A stretch of 40,730 nucleotides of DNA. Source: PALSA-1296 sp038322815. Lineage in GTDB: Bacteria > Bacteroidota > Ignavibacteria > Palsa-1295. Below, one piece after another: positions 7,030 through 15,351 of this stretch (position 1 is the first letter of the stretch; each line of letters opens with the position of its first letter). The notes beneath the pieces are model-generated. The model was not told where the DNA came from, ran no database searches, and saw only the letters and a list, made by a program, of their open reading frames with translations. The position numbers and the translations under genes are program-made. Where the stretch lies: NCBI GenBank assembly GCA_038322815.1, contig JBBQGG010000025.1, positions 1-40,730 on the forward strand, given 5' to 3'.

Positions 7030-8292
7030 TCACCCTTCTTCTTTCTTCGAAGAAATAATCCGAACGCCGCGTTGATAGGTAATATATGCATATGCCCATT
7101 CAAACATGACAATAAAGCGGTTGCGAAAGCCAATAAGATAAAAAATATGAACGAAAAGCCAGATGAGCCAGGCTACGAATCCCGTCAGACGCAACCCCTT
7201 AAACACGGCAACTGCCCTCGATCTGCCGATCGTTGCCATAGAGCCTTTATCTAAATATCGAAACGGTTTGAACTTGCTTTCACCCGTTAATTTCCGTTTC
7301 AAGAGTTTCGCAACATAACGCCCTTGCTGCATCGCAACAGGAGATAAGCCGGGAAGCGGCTTGCCATCATCTCCAATTGAGAACGCTGCGTCGCCAATAA
7401 CAAAAATATTTTCGAAGCCTGGCAAGATCAGGTCAGCGCCGACTTTTACTCTTCCGCTCCTATCATGCTCGGCACCGAGCCAACTCGCTGCCGGCGATGC
7501 TTGCACTCCGGCAGCCCAGATGATCGTATGCGAAGCGATGAGTTCATTTCCTAAGCGAACCCCTGTACTATCAATATTTGCAACAGGTATTCCGGTTAGT
7601 ATCTCGACTCCGAGCGCTTGCAATTCCTGGGTAGCATTTTTAGAAAGATCTTCGGGGAAGTTTGCCAGGATCCGCGTCCCTGCCTCGATCAAAATGATCC
7701 TCGCTTCACGGGGATCGATATGGCGGAATTCATCACGGAGAACATAATGTGATAACTCGGCAATCGATCCTGCCATTTCCACACCAGTCGGTCCGCCGCC
7801 TATTATAACGAAGCTTAGAAGCGACTTTTTCTTTTCGACATCTTGCTCGATCTCTGCAAGTTCGAAAGCACTGAGTATTTTCCCTCGAATCAGGCGCGCA
7901 TCTTCAATAGTTTTCAATCCGGGAGCATATTCAGCCCAGCCATCATTACCGAAATAACTATTTACCGCTCCCGTGGCGATGATAAGATAGTCGTAGGGGA
8001 TTGCTCCGGAATCGGTCATGATCTCTTTTGTTTGTTTATCGATACCGGATACTTCAGCCATAATGACTTCCGTATTTTTCTGTGCGCGCAAAATCCGACG
8101 GATGGGAATTGCAATATCTCCTGGAGAGAGACCGGCGGTAGCAACCTGATAGAGCAACGGCTGAAAAAGATGATGATTTGACCGGTCTATCACAATGATC
8201 TGAGCATCGACATTTTTCAGATGCAAAGCTGTCTGAATTCCGCCGAAGCCAGCTCCGATTATGACTATCCGAGTAAGAGATTTTCGTACCAC
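7030..8292 (-). CDS. ndh: Type II NADH dehydrogenase (NAD(P)/FAD-dependent oxidoreductase)
   Basis: A non-proton-pumping NADH:quinone oxidoreductase feeding electrons from NADH through FAD to the quinone pool at the inner face of the membrane. The FAD Rossmann motif IIGAGFGGIQTALHL is at about residues 11-25, the family block HLFQPLLYQVATAGLSPGDI at about 41-60, the NADH Rossmann motif FVIIGGGPTGVEMAGSIAEL at about 160-180 and the FAD-contacting IFVIGDAA at about 295. The C-terminal hydrophobic region (FVAWLIWLFVHIFYLIGF) anchors it to the membrane. Length 420 is normal. A small hypothetical gene follows on the same strand. Confidence 0.93.
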   Translation of the reverse strand: MVRKSLTRIVIIGAGFGGIQTALHLKNVDAQIIVIDRSNHHLFQPLLYQVATAGLSPGDIAIPIRRILRAQKNTEVIMAEVSGIDKQTKEIMTDSGAIPYDYLIIATGAVNSYFGNDGWAEYAPGLKTIEDARLIRGKILSAFELAEIEQDVEKKKSLLSFVIIGGGPTGVEMAGSIAELSHYVLRDEFRHIDPREARIILIEAGTRILANFPEDLSKNATQELQALGVEILTGIPVANIDSTGVRLGNELIASHTIIWAAGVQASPAASWLGAEHDRSGRVKVGADLILPGFENIFVIGDAAFSIGDDGKPLPGLSPVAMQQGRYVAKLLKRKLTGESKFKPFRYLDKGSMATIGRSRAVAVFKGLRLTGFVAWLIWLFVHIFYLIGFRNRFIVMFEWAYAYITYQRGVRIISSKKEEG

Positions 8293-8466
8293 TTTTTGTT
8301 AATTAGCAAATTAAAGGGAACACCCTCATTACTTAATAAATTTTCCCCCCAATATATATTGTCAAACTATTTTTTACATCTTGTCTACAAAAGCCGAAAG
8401 AAACCACAGTGATTCAAATTACCGAAGAAGATTAACGGTACATAAGCCCCGAACTTGGTCCGGGAC

Positions 8467-8512
8467 AATACTCAACCACAGGCAGAATGCATTCTGCCTG
8501 TGGTTGAGTATT
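8467..8512. repeat. 46-bp perfect palindrome without a loop
   Basis: The two 23-bp halves are exact reverse complements: the left half runs AATACTCAACCACAGGCAGA then ATG, and the right half mirrors it with no spacer. The centre is GAATGCATTC at 8485-8494. It has no T-run, so it is not a typical terminator. It sits in the region downstream of small leftward genes and upstream of ndh. Confidence 0.95.
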
Positions 8513-8685
8513 TGGTTAATCAGCTCGATCAACCGGTCTTCACGATTTCCTCTTCGATGAAGACTTGCTGCTGGAAATGCTCTTCTTATTTTTTATCTGT
8601 GCGTGTGCATTTCTCCTTCATAGATTTCCCCTTTCCATGCATCGGATTCGTGCCCGCGCTCTTCGATAAATTCTTTGAAGCGCAA

Positions 8686-8943
8686 TTACGCAGTGGGTTT
8701 ATCTGGCCCGCCTGTCATTTGGCGAGTGGGCTTTTTCTCGTCGGCAATGGAATCATCTTCTGACTCTCCTTGCCGTTTTGGCGGATTATCCGGCTGGGTA
8801 AATATCCTTTGCCCGCTTTGCTTTTCGGGTTCTTGCCATTGATTACCCGGTTTACTCTTCTTGTTCATGCCTTCATCCGAAGCCACCTGGCTAGAGCCGC
8901 CGCTTTGGCTCTTGTCTATGTTGGGTTCATTATAGTTGTTCAT
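8686..8943 (-). CDS. Small hydrophilic, probably disordered protein
   Basis: About 85 residues with hardly any hydrophobic residues: rich in Gln, Asn, Ser, Lys, Glu and Pro (GNQWQEPEKQSGQ, QPDNPPKRQGESEDD). No domain recognised. The composition resembles small hydrophilic stress or desiccation proteins, but that is a compositional analogy only. A similar but non-homologous small hydrophilic gene (9117-9350) lies upstream on the same strand. The stretch 8521-8685 just downstream has short Lys/Ser-rich frames that I could not assign. Confidence 0.6.
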   Translation of the reverse strand: MNNYNEPNIDKSQSGGSSQVASDEGMNKKSKPGNQWQEPEKQSGQRIFTQPDNPPKRQGESEDDSIADEKKPTRQMTGGPDKPTA

Positions 8944-9116
8944 GGCTGTTAATAGTTAAATGGTGATTGATTTGCCTATCAACAAAGGATTTATCACCCC
9001 AAAATGATAGGCGGTTTATTATTTGGAAAGTGAGACTTTATATGCTCGAGCCACCTTACCGTAGGCAACCGAGCAAATGTTCGTTTTCAATTCCCTTTTC
9101 AAAAAATGAGAACAGA

Positions 9117-9350
9117 TTACGGAGTCGTTTCGCCCGCCTCCACAGCCGTGAGCGGGTCAGTACCCGAAGTGATATCCAACTCACCGGTTCGCGGGCTGCC
9201 CGGTTCGGTAAAACCGCTCTGGGTTAGTGTTTCCCGATCTTTTTCTATGATGTGTTTGCTTTCGGAATCATGCTCTACATTGCGCAAGCCAGACGAACTT
9301 TTCTTGTCATTGTCGCGGTCGCGCGGATCGATTGTATTTTCGTTTGCCAT
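9117..9350 (-). CDS. Small hydrophilic, probably disordered protein
   Basis: About 77 residues, charged and polar throughout (DPRDRDNDKKSSSGLRN, HIIEKDRETLTQSG), with an acidic, Thr/Gly-rich C-terminus (LTAVEAGETTP). No known domain and no signal peptide. Codon use looks like real coding. It and the following small gene at 8686-8943 read the same way about 170 bp apart. Function unknown. Confidence 0.6.
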   Translation of the reverse strand: MANENTIDPRDRDNDKKSSSGLRNVEHDSESKHIIEKDRETLTQSGFTEPGSPRTGELDITSGTDPLTAVEAGETTP

Positions 9351-9360
9351 AGTTGTTTTT

Positions 9361-9566
9361 TCTTAAGTTGGAGAGAAAAAATTTGATATATAGAAGTTAC
9401 GCTTAGGAGACGTGGAGTTTTATAAAAAACAAAAAAAATATAAAAAAAGTTTCGAATATTTCGCTTTTTTTAAGTTTATAAAAATAATTTTTGGGTCAAG
9501 ACAAGTTAAGGGGATTATTTTTTAGTAGCTTCAAAAGTTCAATATCGAGATTCTAAATCGTAGCTT
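9361..9566. other. AT-rich intergenic stretch
   Basis: Very A/T-rich, with A-tracts (around 9425-9455 and 9470-9490) and no frame of interest. It lies before the leftward gene at 9117-9350 and probably contains its promoter and curved DNA. Confidence 0.4.
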
Positions 9567-9830
9567 CTACTCCTTAATCCCAACTCCATCTAAATGCCCT
9601 ACTAAACGCGCTTCGGTCTTATAGTAATATATTACCCCAAATGGCAGGCAATCAATTTCTCTATCACAGGTGACCTCTCCGGTAACACATTCCGCCCATT
9701 CTTCATCGTTGAGGGCATTTATGCCTCTTAGAGTCAGAGAGGCGGAGACTTGCTCCCGTAATTCCATTTGAGTATATGAGACGAAACATTCTTCGGTATC
9801 GTCGAGAATAACAATATGTAGATAATTCAT
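9567..9830 (-). CDS. Hypothetical small protein
   Basis: An 87-residue protein starting MNYLHIVILDDTEECFVSY, with a mixed alpha-beta look and an acidic middle (ALNDEEWAECVTGEV). Several cysteines are scattered and do not form a metal motif. I recognise no family. It lies just outside the inverted-repeat-bounded element at 9938-10384, with the same orientation as the gene inside that element, so the pair may be associated. Confidence 0.55.
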   Translation of the reverse strand: MNYLHIVILDDTEECFVSYTQMELREQVSASLTLRGINALNDEEWAECVTGEVTCDREIDCLPFGVIYYYKTEARLVGHLDGVGIKE

Positions 9831-9937
9831 TTTGGTTTTGGATTAGAAATACGTTGATGGGGAGGGTTTGCTTTGTAGATCGGGAGTTCAGTAGCGTCCA
9901 ACGAATGTCACAGTATATTCATTGCATCTATTAATTA

Positions 9938-10384
9938 TAGGTAGTGGTACAGTTTGAAAATGGCACTTATATTTTTTGATGTTTAGAGGATCGGTTTAGT
10001 GATTCAACACCTGTTCCAGTATTCTTCGTGGGCAAATTTATCCAGCTCGGCAAAGTGTTGTTGTTCGACCTCTATTGTGACCTTTAGATTATATGATATT
10101 TTCCCGTTAGTTATTTTCAACGGCTCCGAACAAGTTGCGTTCAGTACTTTTCCAAAATCTTCAAACACGCCCCGCAGTCTAAGGCATATCTCCATCGGAG
10201 GAGTAGCCGTATTCGCAATTTTACAATAACTAAAGATTCCTTGGAGAGAAAGAATATTCATATGTGTAGTTTGAATAAGAATACAACGATACCCAAGTAA
10301 CGAAGCATAGACGGGCAAGCATTCCCCGAAAAGCTGGACTTATATATTTTATGTAGTGAGAAAATCAAACTGTACCACTACCTA
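9938..10384. mobile_element. 447-bp MITE-like element with 20-bp terminal inverted repeats and a passenger gene
   Basis: TAGGTAGTGGTACAGTTTGA at 9938-9957 is repeated exactly, in inverted orientation, at 10365-10384. Between the repeats lies one small gene (10004-10261) and no transposase. This is the structure of a non-autonomous element mobilised in trans. The repeats resemble those of IS1595-type elements in general look, but I cannot confirm the family. No clear target-site duplication is visible at the flanks. Confidence 0.65.
10004..10261 (-). CDS. Small orphan protein carried by the inverted-repeat element
   Basis: About 85 residues with no known domain. LRLRGVFEDFGKVLNATCSE, then a YNLKVTIEVEQQHFAELDKF stretch and a final YWNRC match the gene at 3792-4058. 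The ATG at 10261 gives the same length and the same MN start as that paralogue. The shared Arg-rich RLRGVF segment and the conserved Cys at both ends of the core suggest a structured domain. It is the only gene between the two 20-bp inverted repeats at 9938-10384. Confidence 0.7.
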   Translation of the reverse strand: MNILSLQGIFSYCKIANTATPPMEICLRLRGVFEDFGKVLNATCSEPLKITNGKISYNLKVTIEVEQQHFAELDKFAHEEYWNRC

Positions 10385-10472
10385 ATTTCAGGTCTTTTTT
10401 ATTAGCTAAGCAGATACGAAAAGTCCTGAATAGGCATCTCATAATAATCAGGCATTAAATTCAAGCAGGTAA

Positions 10473-13142
10473 TCAGGATTCCGGCTCCGGCGCTTTCTTC
10501 CGCTTTTTCCATTCAAAAAATAACCCTAAGCCTAAGCCGAGCACGGCAAGGATATTTGTTGCAAGTGAAACCGTTTTTCCTGTTGTATACTTTGGGTCAT
10601 CATAACGAAATGTTACGGTATGCTCGCCTGCCGGGACTTTTATTGCACGGAAAGCATAGTCGGCTTTATAGATCGGTGCATCGGTTTTATCATCGATCGT
10701 TGCTTTCCAATCAGGATACCATGTATCGGATAGGAAAAGTAATCTATCACCGCTTGCTTTTGTCTTGATGGTGATGAGTTCGTTTTCGTATTTAGTGATG
10801 ACAACGGTTTCAGTTGAGTCGTTAACAGGTATTGTTGCAAGCGTACCAATTCCATCGGGCTGCTTATCAAAAAATACTTCATCGCGCGGATTGTATTTTC
10901 CGTCGCGCATTGTCTGTAAAATTTCAAGCGGTGGTTTGACTTCATATCTATTTACAAAAAATGCGCGGGGAAGAACTTGCGTATTCTGCCACACTATTGT
11001 TTGCGCAGGTTTGCCGTCACGGCTTTGCACTTTCTCTTTGGAAATATATGCAGGTACAAATCTTCCCGGCACTGAGTCAATCCCTCCGTTTGCAACGATA
11101 TATTTTGTATTGAGCAGGCTCCACATGAATGGATTAAAAATAAGCTGTCCCTGCTCATTGCCGGTAACGTCAACAACATCCTGATACTCACGCATTTTCG
11201 CAGCGCTATATCCGGCAATCGTTTGCAAACCCCAGGCAACGGGAGTATTTGACGTGGATTCATTGAGATCGAGAATGCGGAAAAGAGATTTATCCTGCTT
11301 GATAAATTCCACATAATAATGTGTATTTAAATTTTGGTCGTACTCCGATTTCGCAACGATCTCCATCGGGCGCGAACTTACTCGCCAGAGATCGGCAGCG
11401 GAAGCAACAAAGACGATAGATATTGCAATGATCGACGTGATGCCGCCTTTACCGCGTTGATAAAGCCAAAGCACCAGAAGCGCAGCAAGTGCGAAGAGGG
11501 AACAGAGACGGGCATCCATAACAGCAGTCTTTGTTGCAAGATCGGCAAGGAAAGGATATTGCGAAGCAGGTTTGCCGCTCGCTGCAATGCCTGACTTTAA
11601 TGAACTTTCAATTGCACCACCGCCAACAAGTGAGATCACGAAGAAGGCAGCAGCTGCATACATTGCATACGTCGTAACTTTTAAGAGCCGGTCTTTCAGT
11701 TGTTTGTCGTCGCCATGACGCATGATCTTGATGATCCTATCGAGTGCCAGTGCGGCAAGAATAGGGAAGCACATCTGCATGAGGACGAGCGACATCATCG
11801 GTGCGCGGAATTTATTGAAGACCGGAAAATGCTCGAACATCGGTTTATAGATGAGCGAGAAATTATTTCCAAAGGAAAGCAAGATCGCAAACAGTGAAAT
11901 AATGGCAAGAGGAGGAACAAGCTGATCACGTTTCCAAAGTGCAAATATTGCAATAAGAGCAAGGAAGAAAACGACGATGCCCGTATAATTCGCAGCATCA
12001 GTTGTTGTTGCCTGCCCCCAGTATCCGGGCACACGTCCGCCCTGAGGGATTTCAGGACCTTCGTATGGAAGTTTGCCGAAACCATACCATGCGGGCACAA
12101 TGAAGGTGATCATTTCCGCAGGCGAGAAAGAATATTGCGTTGCATAATTCCAATCCAAACCGCCCGATTTTGAAACTCCTGAAGACGCATTCGCTTTCGG
12201 TTTTTCGCCGGTCACTGTTGCCTGATCGACAAGCGGCGACGCTCCGCGAATTGAGTATACATCATAACCAAGCGTTGCCATATAGCGGTCTGCCGACATT
12301 GCAAAAGCTGCACCGACCATAACGAGAGTAATAATGCCTGTTCGAAAAACCGAAAGAAGGTTTCTTTTTTTGATAAGATCAGTTACGAGCCAGACAATGA
12401 AATAAATAAGTATGGCAAGGAATTGATAGAAGACCATTTGCGGATGCGTAGAATCCAGCAGAAAATGCAGGGCGATCGCAAGTACCGATACCCATAGAAG
12501 CATTTGTTTCCAGTTCATTTTTTCCTCACGCAGTTTTTCGATGCAGAGCAAAATATAAGGGAAACACATTACTGCGAAAATTTTCGTATTATGCCCGATC
12601 ATCACATACGTGACGATCCAGGTACTGAACATGCCACTGAACGCGCCGAAGAGTGCGACAAGGTGCGAAGTTTTCCGACACATTCGGAGCAGAAGATAGA
12701 TTCCAAGTCCGAATATGAAATACCGCCAAATATGGATCATTGCCTCGTTGCCTCCGAAGATAGCAACGGGAATACTGCATACAAAATCGAATGCTTCATG
12801 CGCAAGATCGTATGTGCGTGCTCCGGTGGACATCAAGGCAGCAAAACTTGGCATACCACAGAAAATATTTGGAATCCATTGGGGTACGCTTTGTCCGGCA
12901 ACTTGTGCTGCTTTAAGGTAGGGGACGATGCTTTCACTTGCGATATTATCACCTGCGTTAAAAGCTTTACCACTGCCGAGAACACCGTTAAAGAAGATAA
13001 GCAGGGCAATGAAGATCGCTAATATCGAAAGCGGTCCGCGTGCTTTTTCGGGAATCATGGTGCCTTTGGATGCCGATGAATTCCGCACCTCATTCAATGA
13101 TTTTTGCTGCTTGCCTTTAACTATCGGTTTTTGTTGAGCCAT
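10473..13142 (-). CDS. YfhO family integral membrane protein
   Basis: An 889-residue polytopic membrane protein of the YfhO family, related in fold to GT-C glycosyltransferases; family members are linked to glycosylation of cell-surface polymers such as teichoic acid-type glycolipids, and the exact role here is unknown. About a dozen hydrophobic segments run from residue 35 (LSILAIFIALLIFFNGVLGS) to about 560. The family signature near the N-terminus is FNAGDNIASESIVPYLKAAQ followed by PQWIPNIFCGMPS. The C-terminal 270 residues form a soluble beta-rich domain (GDRLLFLSDTWYPDWKATID) closed by a last membrane helix. It is divergent from the DUF4412 gene at 13276. Confidence 0.9.
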   Translation of the reverse strand: MAQQKPIVKGKQQKSLNEVRNSSASKGTMIPEKARGPLSILAIFIALLIFFNGVLGSGKAFNAGDNIASESIVPYLKAAQVAGQSVPQWIPNIFCGMPSFAALMSTGARTYDLAHEAFDFVCSIPVAIFGGNEAMIHIWRYFIFGLGIYLLLRMCRKTSHLVALFGAFSGMFSTWIVTYVMIGHNTKIFAVMCFPYILLCIEKLREEKMNWKQMLLWVSVLAIALHFLLDSTHPQMVFYQFLAILIYFIVWLVTDLIKKRNLLSVFRTGIITLVMVGAAFAMSADRYMATLGYDVYSIRGASPLVDQATVTGEKPKANASSGVSKSGGLDWNYATQYSFSPAEMITFIVPAWYGFGKLPYEGPEIPQGGRVPGYWGQATTTDAANYTGIVVFFLALIAIFALWKRDQLVPPLAIISLFAILLSFGNNFSLIYKPMFEHFPVFNKFRAPMMSLVLMQMCFPILAALALDRIIKIMRHGDDKQLKDRLLKVTTYAMYAAAAFFVISLVGGGAIESSLKSGIAASGKPASQYPFLADLATKTAVMDARLCSLFALAALLVLWLYQRGKGGITSIIAISIVFVASAADLWRVSSRPMEIVAKSEYDQNLNTHYYVEFIKQDKSLFRILDLNESTSNTPVAWGLQTIAGYSAAKMREYQDVVDVTGNEQGQLIFNPFMWSLLNTKYIVANGGIDSVPGRFVPAYISKEKVQSRDGKPAQTIVWQNTQVLPRAFFVNRYEVKPPLEILQTMRDGKYNPRDEVFFDKQPDGIGTLATIPVNDSTETVVITKYENELITIKTKASGDRLLFLSDTWYPDWKATIDDKTDAPIYKADYAFRAIKVPAGEHTVTFRYDDPKYTTGKTVSLATNILAVLGLGLGLFFEWKKRKKAPEPES

Positions 13143-13275
13143 AACTTATAAAAATGTACAAAGGTATTAACCTCAAAAATACGGAAGGATTCGGCTCCGG
13201 TTTCTAATCTCTATCAAAGTGAACCCCTTTGTAGCTCTACTCGTTTGTTTCTTTCCTAAACAAACTGTAAATTAT

Positions 13276-13974
13276 ATGAAATATTTTTCTCGTTTTTTTC
13301 TGGGTGCAGCAGTAATGCTCTTCGTCTCGACAAGTGTTTTTGCACAAGCTTTTGAAGGTGTGATCTCTATGGAAATCTCTTCTTCAAGCTCTGGTGAAAA
13401 ACCTATTCCAATGAGCATCAGTACTAAAGGTAAAAAGTCCTTGATACAAATAGAAGCACCTCAAGGGAGCATGGCAATGTATATGGATAGAGAATCAGAG
13501 AAAACTACCATGGTCATGGAAGCTCAGAAAATGGGCATGGAGATGGATATGAAAAAAATTGAAGAAATGGCAAAAAGCTCCGATCAGAAGTCTTCAGTTA
13601 AAGAAACCGATGAAAAAAAAATGATCAACGGTTATAATTGTGAACTCTATACTGTAACTTCGGAAAAAGGCAGTACAAGCAATTGGTGGATGACGAAGGA
13701 CCTTCCAAAGTCAATGATCCAAGCACTGAAGAGTGCTTTCAAAAATGGTAGTATGGGATTATCCCGCGGACGTAAAAGCGGAAGCAATCATGAGATCGAA
13801 GAGTTGTTTGAGAAAGGATTGCTTCCAATTCGAATGGAATCAATAAAGGATGGAAAATTCGAAAGCACTGTTTCATTCCTGAAATACGAGCAGAAAAAAC
13901 TCGATGATTCGATCTTCATAGTACCTGCGGATATTAACATCATGCAGATGCCTGCCGGTATGGGCGGACATTGA
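13276..13974 (+). CDS. DUF4412 domain protein, exported
   Basis: A 232-residue exported protein. The signal peptide is FFLGAAVMLFVSTSVFAQA (about residues 7-25), which fixes the start at 13276 rather than at the upstream in-frame start. The mature part is Met- and Lys-rich (MGMEMDMKKIEEM) and carries the DUF4412 pattern: IEAPQGSMAMYMDRESEKTT, INGYNCELYTVTS, WWMTKDLPKSM. DUF4412 proteins are periplasmic or outer-membrane-associated with unknown function; the fold is thought to resemble lipoprotein carriers, which I offer only as family knowledge. It is probably monocistronic, ending shortly before the tRNA gene. Confidence 0.8.
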   Translation: MKYFSRFFLGAAVMLFVSTSVFAQAFEGVISMEISSSSSGEKPIPMSISTKGKKSLIQIEAPQGSMAMYMDRESEKTTMVMEAQKMGMEMDMKKIEEMAKSSDQKSSVKETDEKKMINGYNCELYTVTSEKGSTSNWWMTKDLPKSMIQALKSAFKNGSMGLSRGRKSGSNHEIEELFEKGLLPIRMESIKDGKFESTVSFLKYEQKKLDDSIFIVPADINIMQMPAGMGGH

Positions 13975-14042
13975 GAAAGGATTATGGATAAAGGATGAAA
14001 AATTCATCTTTCAGATTTCATAATTCATATTTTCTATTGACC

Positions 14043-14117
14043 GGGCATTTAGCTCAGTTGGTCTAGAGCGATCGCCTCACACGCGATAGGTCACAGGTTC
14101 AAATCCTGTAATGCCCA
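14043..14117 (+). tRNA. tRNA-Val (anticodon CAC)
   Basis: Full cloverleaf: acceptor stem GGGCATT with AATGCCC and discriminator A, D-arm GCTC...GAGC, anticodon stem ATCGC/GCGAT enclosing loop CTCACAC (anticodon CAC), and T-arm ACAGG-TTCAAAT-CCTGT. The 3' CCA is not encoded. No integrase or partial duplicate of the 3' end is visible nearby. Confidence 0.97.
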
Positions 14118-14123
14118 CTTTTC

Positions 14124-14179
14124 AAGCTTAAAGCTTAAAGCGAAAAGCTTAAATTAGGCATCCCGAAATTTTCGGGATG
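14124..14179. repeat. AAGCTTAAAG dispersed repeat and hairpin after the tRNA
   Basis: A run of AAGCTTAAAGCTTAAAGCG followed by AAAAGCTT, then a stem-loop CATCCCGAA-ATT-TTCGGGATG (14159-14179) with a short T-rich tail. It may terminate the tRNA transcript. A related copy lies in inverted orientation near 38437-38462. Confidence 0.5.
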
Positions 14180-14210
14180 AATTCTTCACCATGTATTCCA
14201 ATTTAGAATT

Positions 14211-14738
14211 ATGGCATTACAGATTAAAACATTTCACGTCACCGATGAGGCGAGCGAAGCTGCCGTCGGTACTTTTTTACAAGGCAAGCGCGTTCATCAT
14301 TGGCAATCAGCGTATTCCGGCGATCCTTCGTCATGGAATTTACTTATTGCATACGAAGAAGATCACCGGCGCAATGATCGGGATGACAGAGATCGTGGTC
14401 GTAATGACCGTGATCGTGACCGCCGTGAACCGCGTATGTCGCAGCCACGTATGGAAAGCCGGAAGCCCGAGCGCATCGATCATGTGCCCGAACTACCTGC
14501 TGAAGATATGCCATTATACGAAAACATCCGCAAATGGAGAAATACTGTTGCACGAGAGGAAAAGATCAAGCCGTATATCCTATTCAATAATAAACAACTT
14601 GAAGACCTGGTGAAGGCGAAGCCTAAAGACGCTGATGCTCTGAAAGCCATTACCTCAGATATTACACCCGAACATTTCGAAAAATACGGAAATGAATTAC
14701 TCGGCTTAGTAAGTACGGGCGCAGTTACACCTGCGTAA
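14211..14738 (+). CDS. HRDC-domain protein with Arg/Asp-rich linker
   Basis: A 175-residue protein of three parts. Residues 1-50 form a small N-terminal alpha-beta domain (KRVHHWQSAYSGDPSSWNLL). Residues about 51-88 are an extremely charged linker (RNDRDDRDRGRNDRDRDRR). Residues about 97-168 form an HRDC domain (MPLYENIRKWRNTVAREEKI, LFNNKQLEDLVKAKPKDADA, FEKYGNELLGLV), a nucleic-acid-binding helical module otherwise found in RecQ and RNase D. No helicase or nuclease is attached. Similar stand-alone HRDC proteins occur as accessory genes of diversity-generating retroelements, but no reverse transcriptase or template/variable repeat pair is visible nearby. A terminator follows directly. Confidence 0.8.
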   Translation: MALQIKTFHVTDEASEAAVGTFLQGKRVHHWQSAYSGDPSSWNLLIAYEEDHRRNDRDDRDRGRNDRDRDRREPRMSQPRMESRKPERIDHVPELPAEDMPLYENIRKWRNTVAREEKIKPYILFNNKQLEDLVKAKPKDADALKAITSDITPEHFEKYGNELLGLVSTGAVTPA

Positions 14739-14750
14739 CATTGTGAAAAT

Positions 14751-14790
14751 AAAGGTCAGGACTTTGTAAAGCCCTGACCTTTTGATTGTT
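14751..14790 (+). terminator. Rho-independent terminator after the HRDC gene
   Basis: The stem AAAGGTCAGG pairs with CCTGACCTTT around the loop ACTTTGTAAAGC and is followed by T-rich sequence. It starts about 12 bp after the HRDC stop codon. Confidence 0.8.
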
Positions 14791-14961
14791 GTCCTTTTGT
14801 CATACGATGCCGGTGGAGTTAGCGGCAAATTTGTGAGAGGTGAGAAGTTGTTGTGTCTAAATGAATTCTCATTTCTGAATGCAAAAATACCCATTGTATA
14901 TTAAGAGGGTATTACCGAATTGTGATGAAATTGATATGAGGGGAAAGCAAAACAAAAAACA

Positions 14962-15351
14962 ATGAATACCGATGCTCTTCTTGATAATTTCTTTACAGGA
15001 CCTGACTCTAAGAGTTTGAAAGAACGAGAATTACTACGAAATATTATTTCACCATTACCAATTGATTCGCCCGTTCTTTATGATCTGACGTTCCATGCAG
15101 CCTTTGCAAAGCGTATATTTGATATTATCCGACGCGAAGGACCGCATACGCAAGGCTTTGATCGGATGCAACAAAGCTTTCTCGAATCCGTAGAAAAGAT
15201 AAAAGGAATTCTTATGCGTTATGAAGCTGAAAGTCATATCACAACGACTGAACTTACCTCATCCACACCTGAGGCAAGAGCAAAATTATCACGTTTTATT
15301 GAAGACCTTGCTATGCTGAAAAATTGGCTTATTAGCCGCGAAAATCCGTGA
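14962..15351 (+). CDS. Hypothetical helical protein coupled to an RsbW-like kinase
   Basis: A 129-residue protein, predicted almost entirely helical (AKRIFDIIRREGPHTQGFDR, ESVEKIKGILMRYEAES, LSRFIEDLAMLKNWLI). No known domain; it is not a STAS-type anti-anti-sigma factor, as the SxxGxxxL-type phosphorylation motif is missing. Its stop codon overlaps the GTG start of the RsbW-like gene in a GTGA junction, so the two are translationally coupled and their products may interact. A partner, sensor or target of the kinase is plausible but unproven. Confidence 0.7.
   Translation: MNTDALLDNFFTGPDSKSLKERELLRNIISPLPIDSPVLYDLTFHAAFAKRIFDIIRREGPHTQGFDRMQQSFLESVEKIKGILMRYEAESHITTTELTSSTPEARAKLSRFIEDLAMLKNWLISRENP

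Noticed and set aside
8521..8685. Lys/Ser-rich fragments downstream of the hydrophilic gene
   Set aside because: Stops in all three minus-strand frames within 40 codons and no recognisable pattern.
14043..14117. tRNA-Val as an integration site
   Set aside because: No integrase gene and no duplicated tRNA 3' end within the window.
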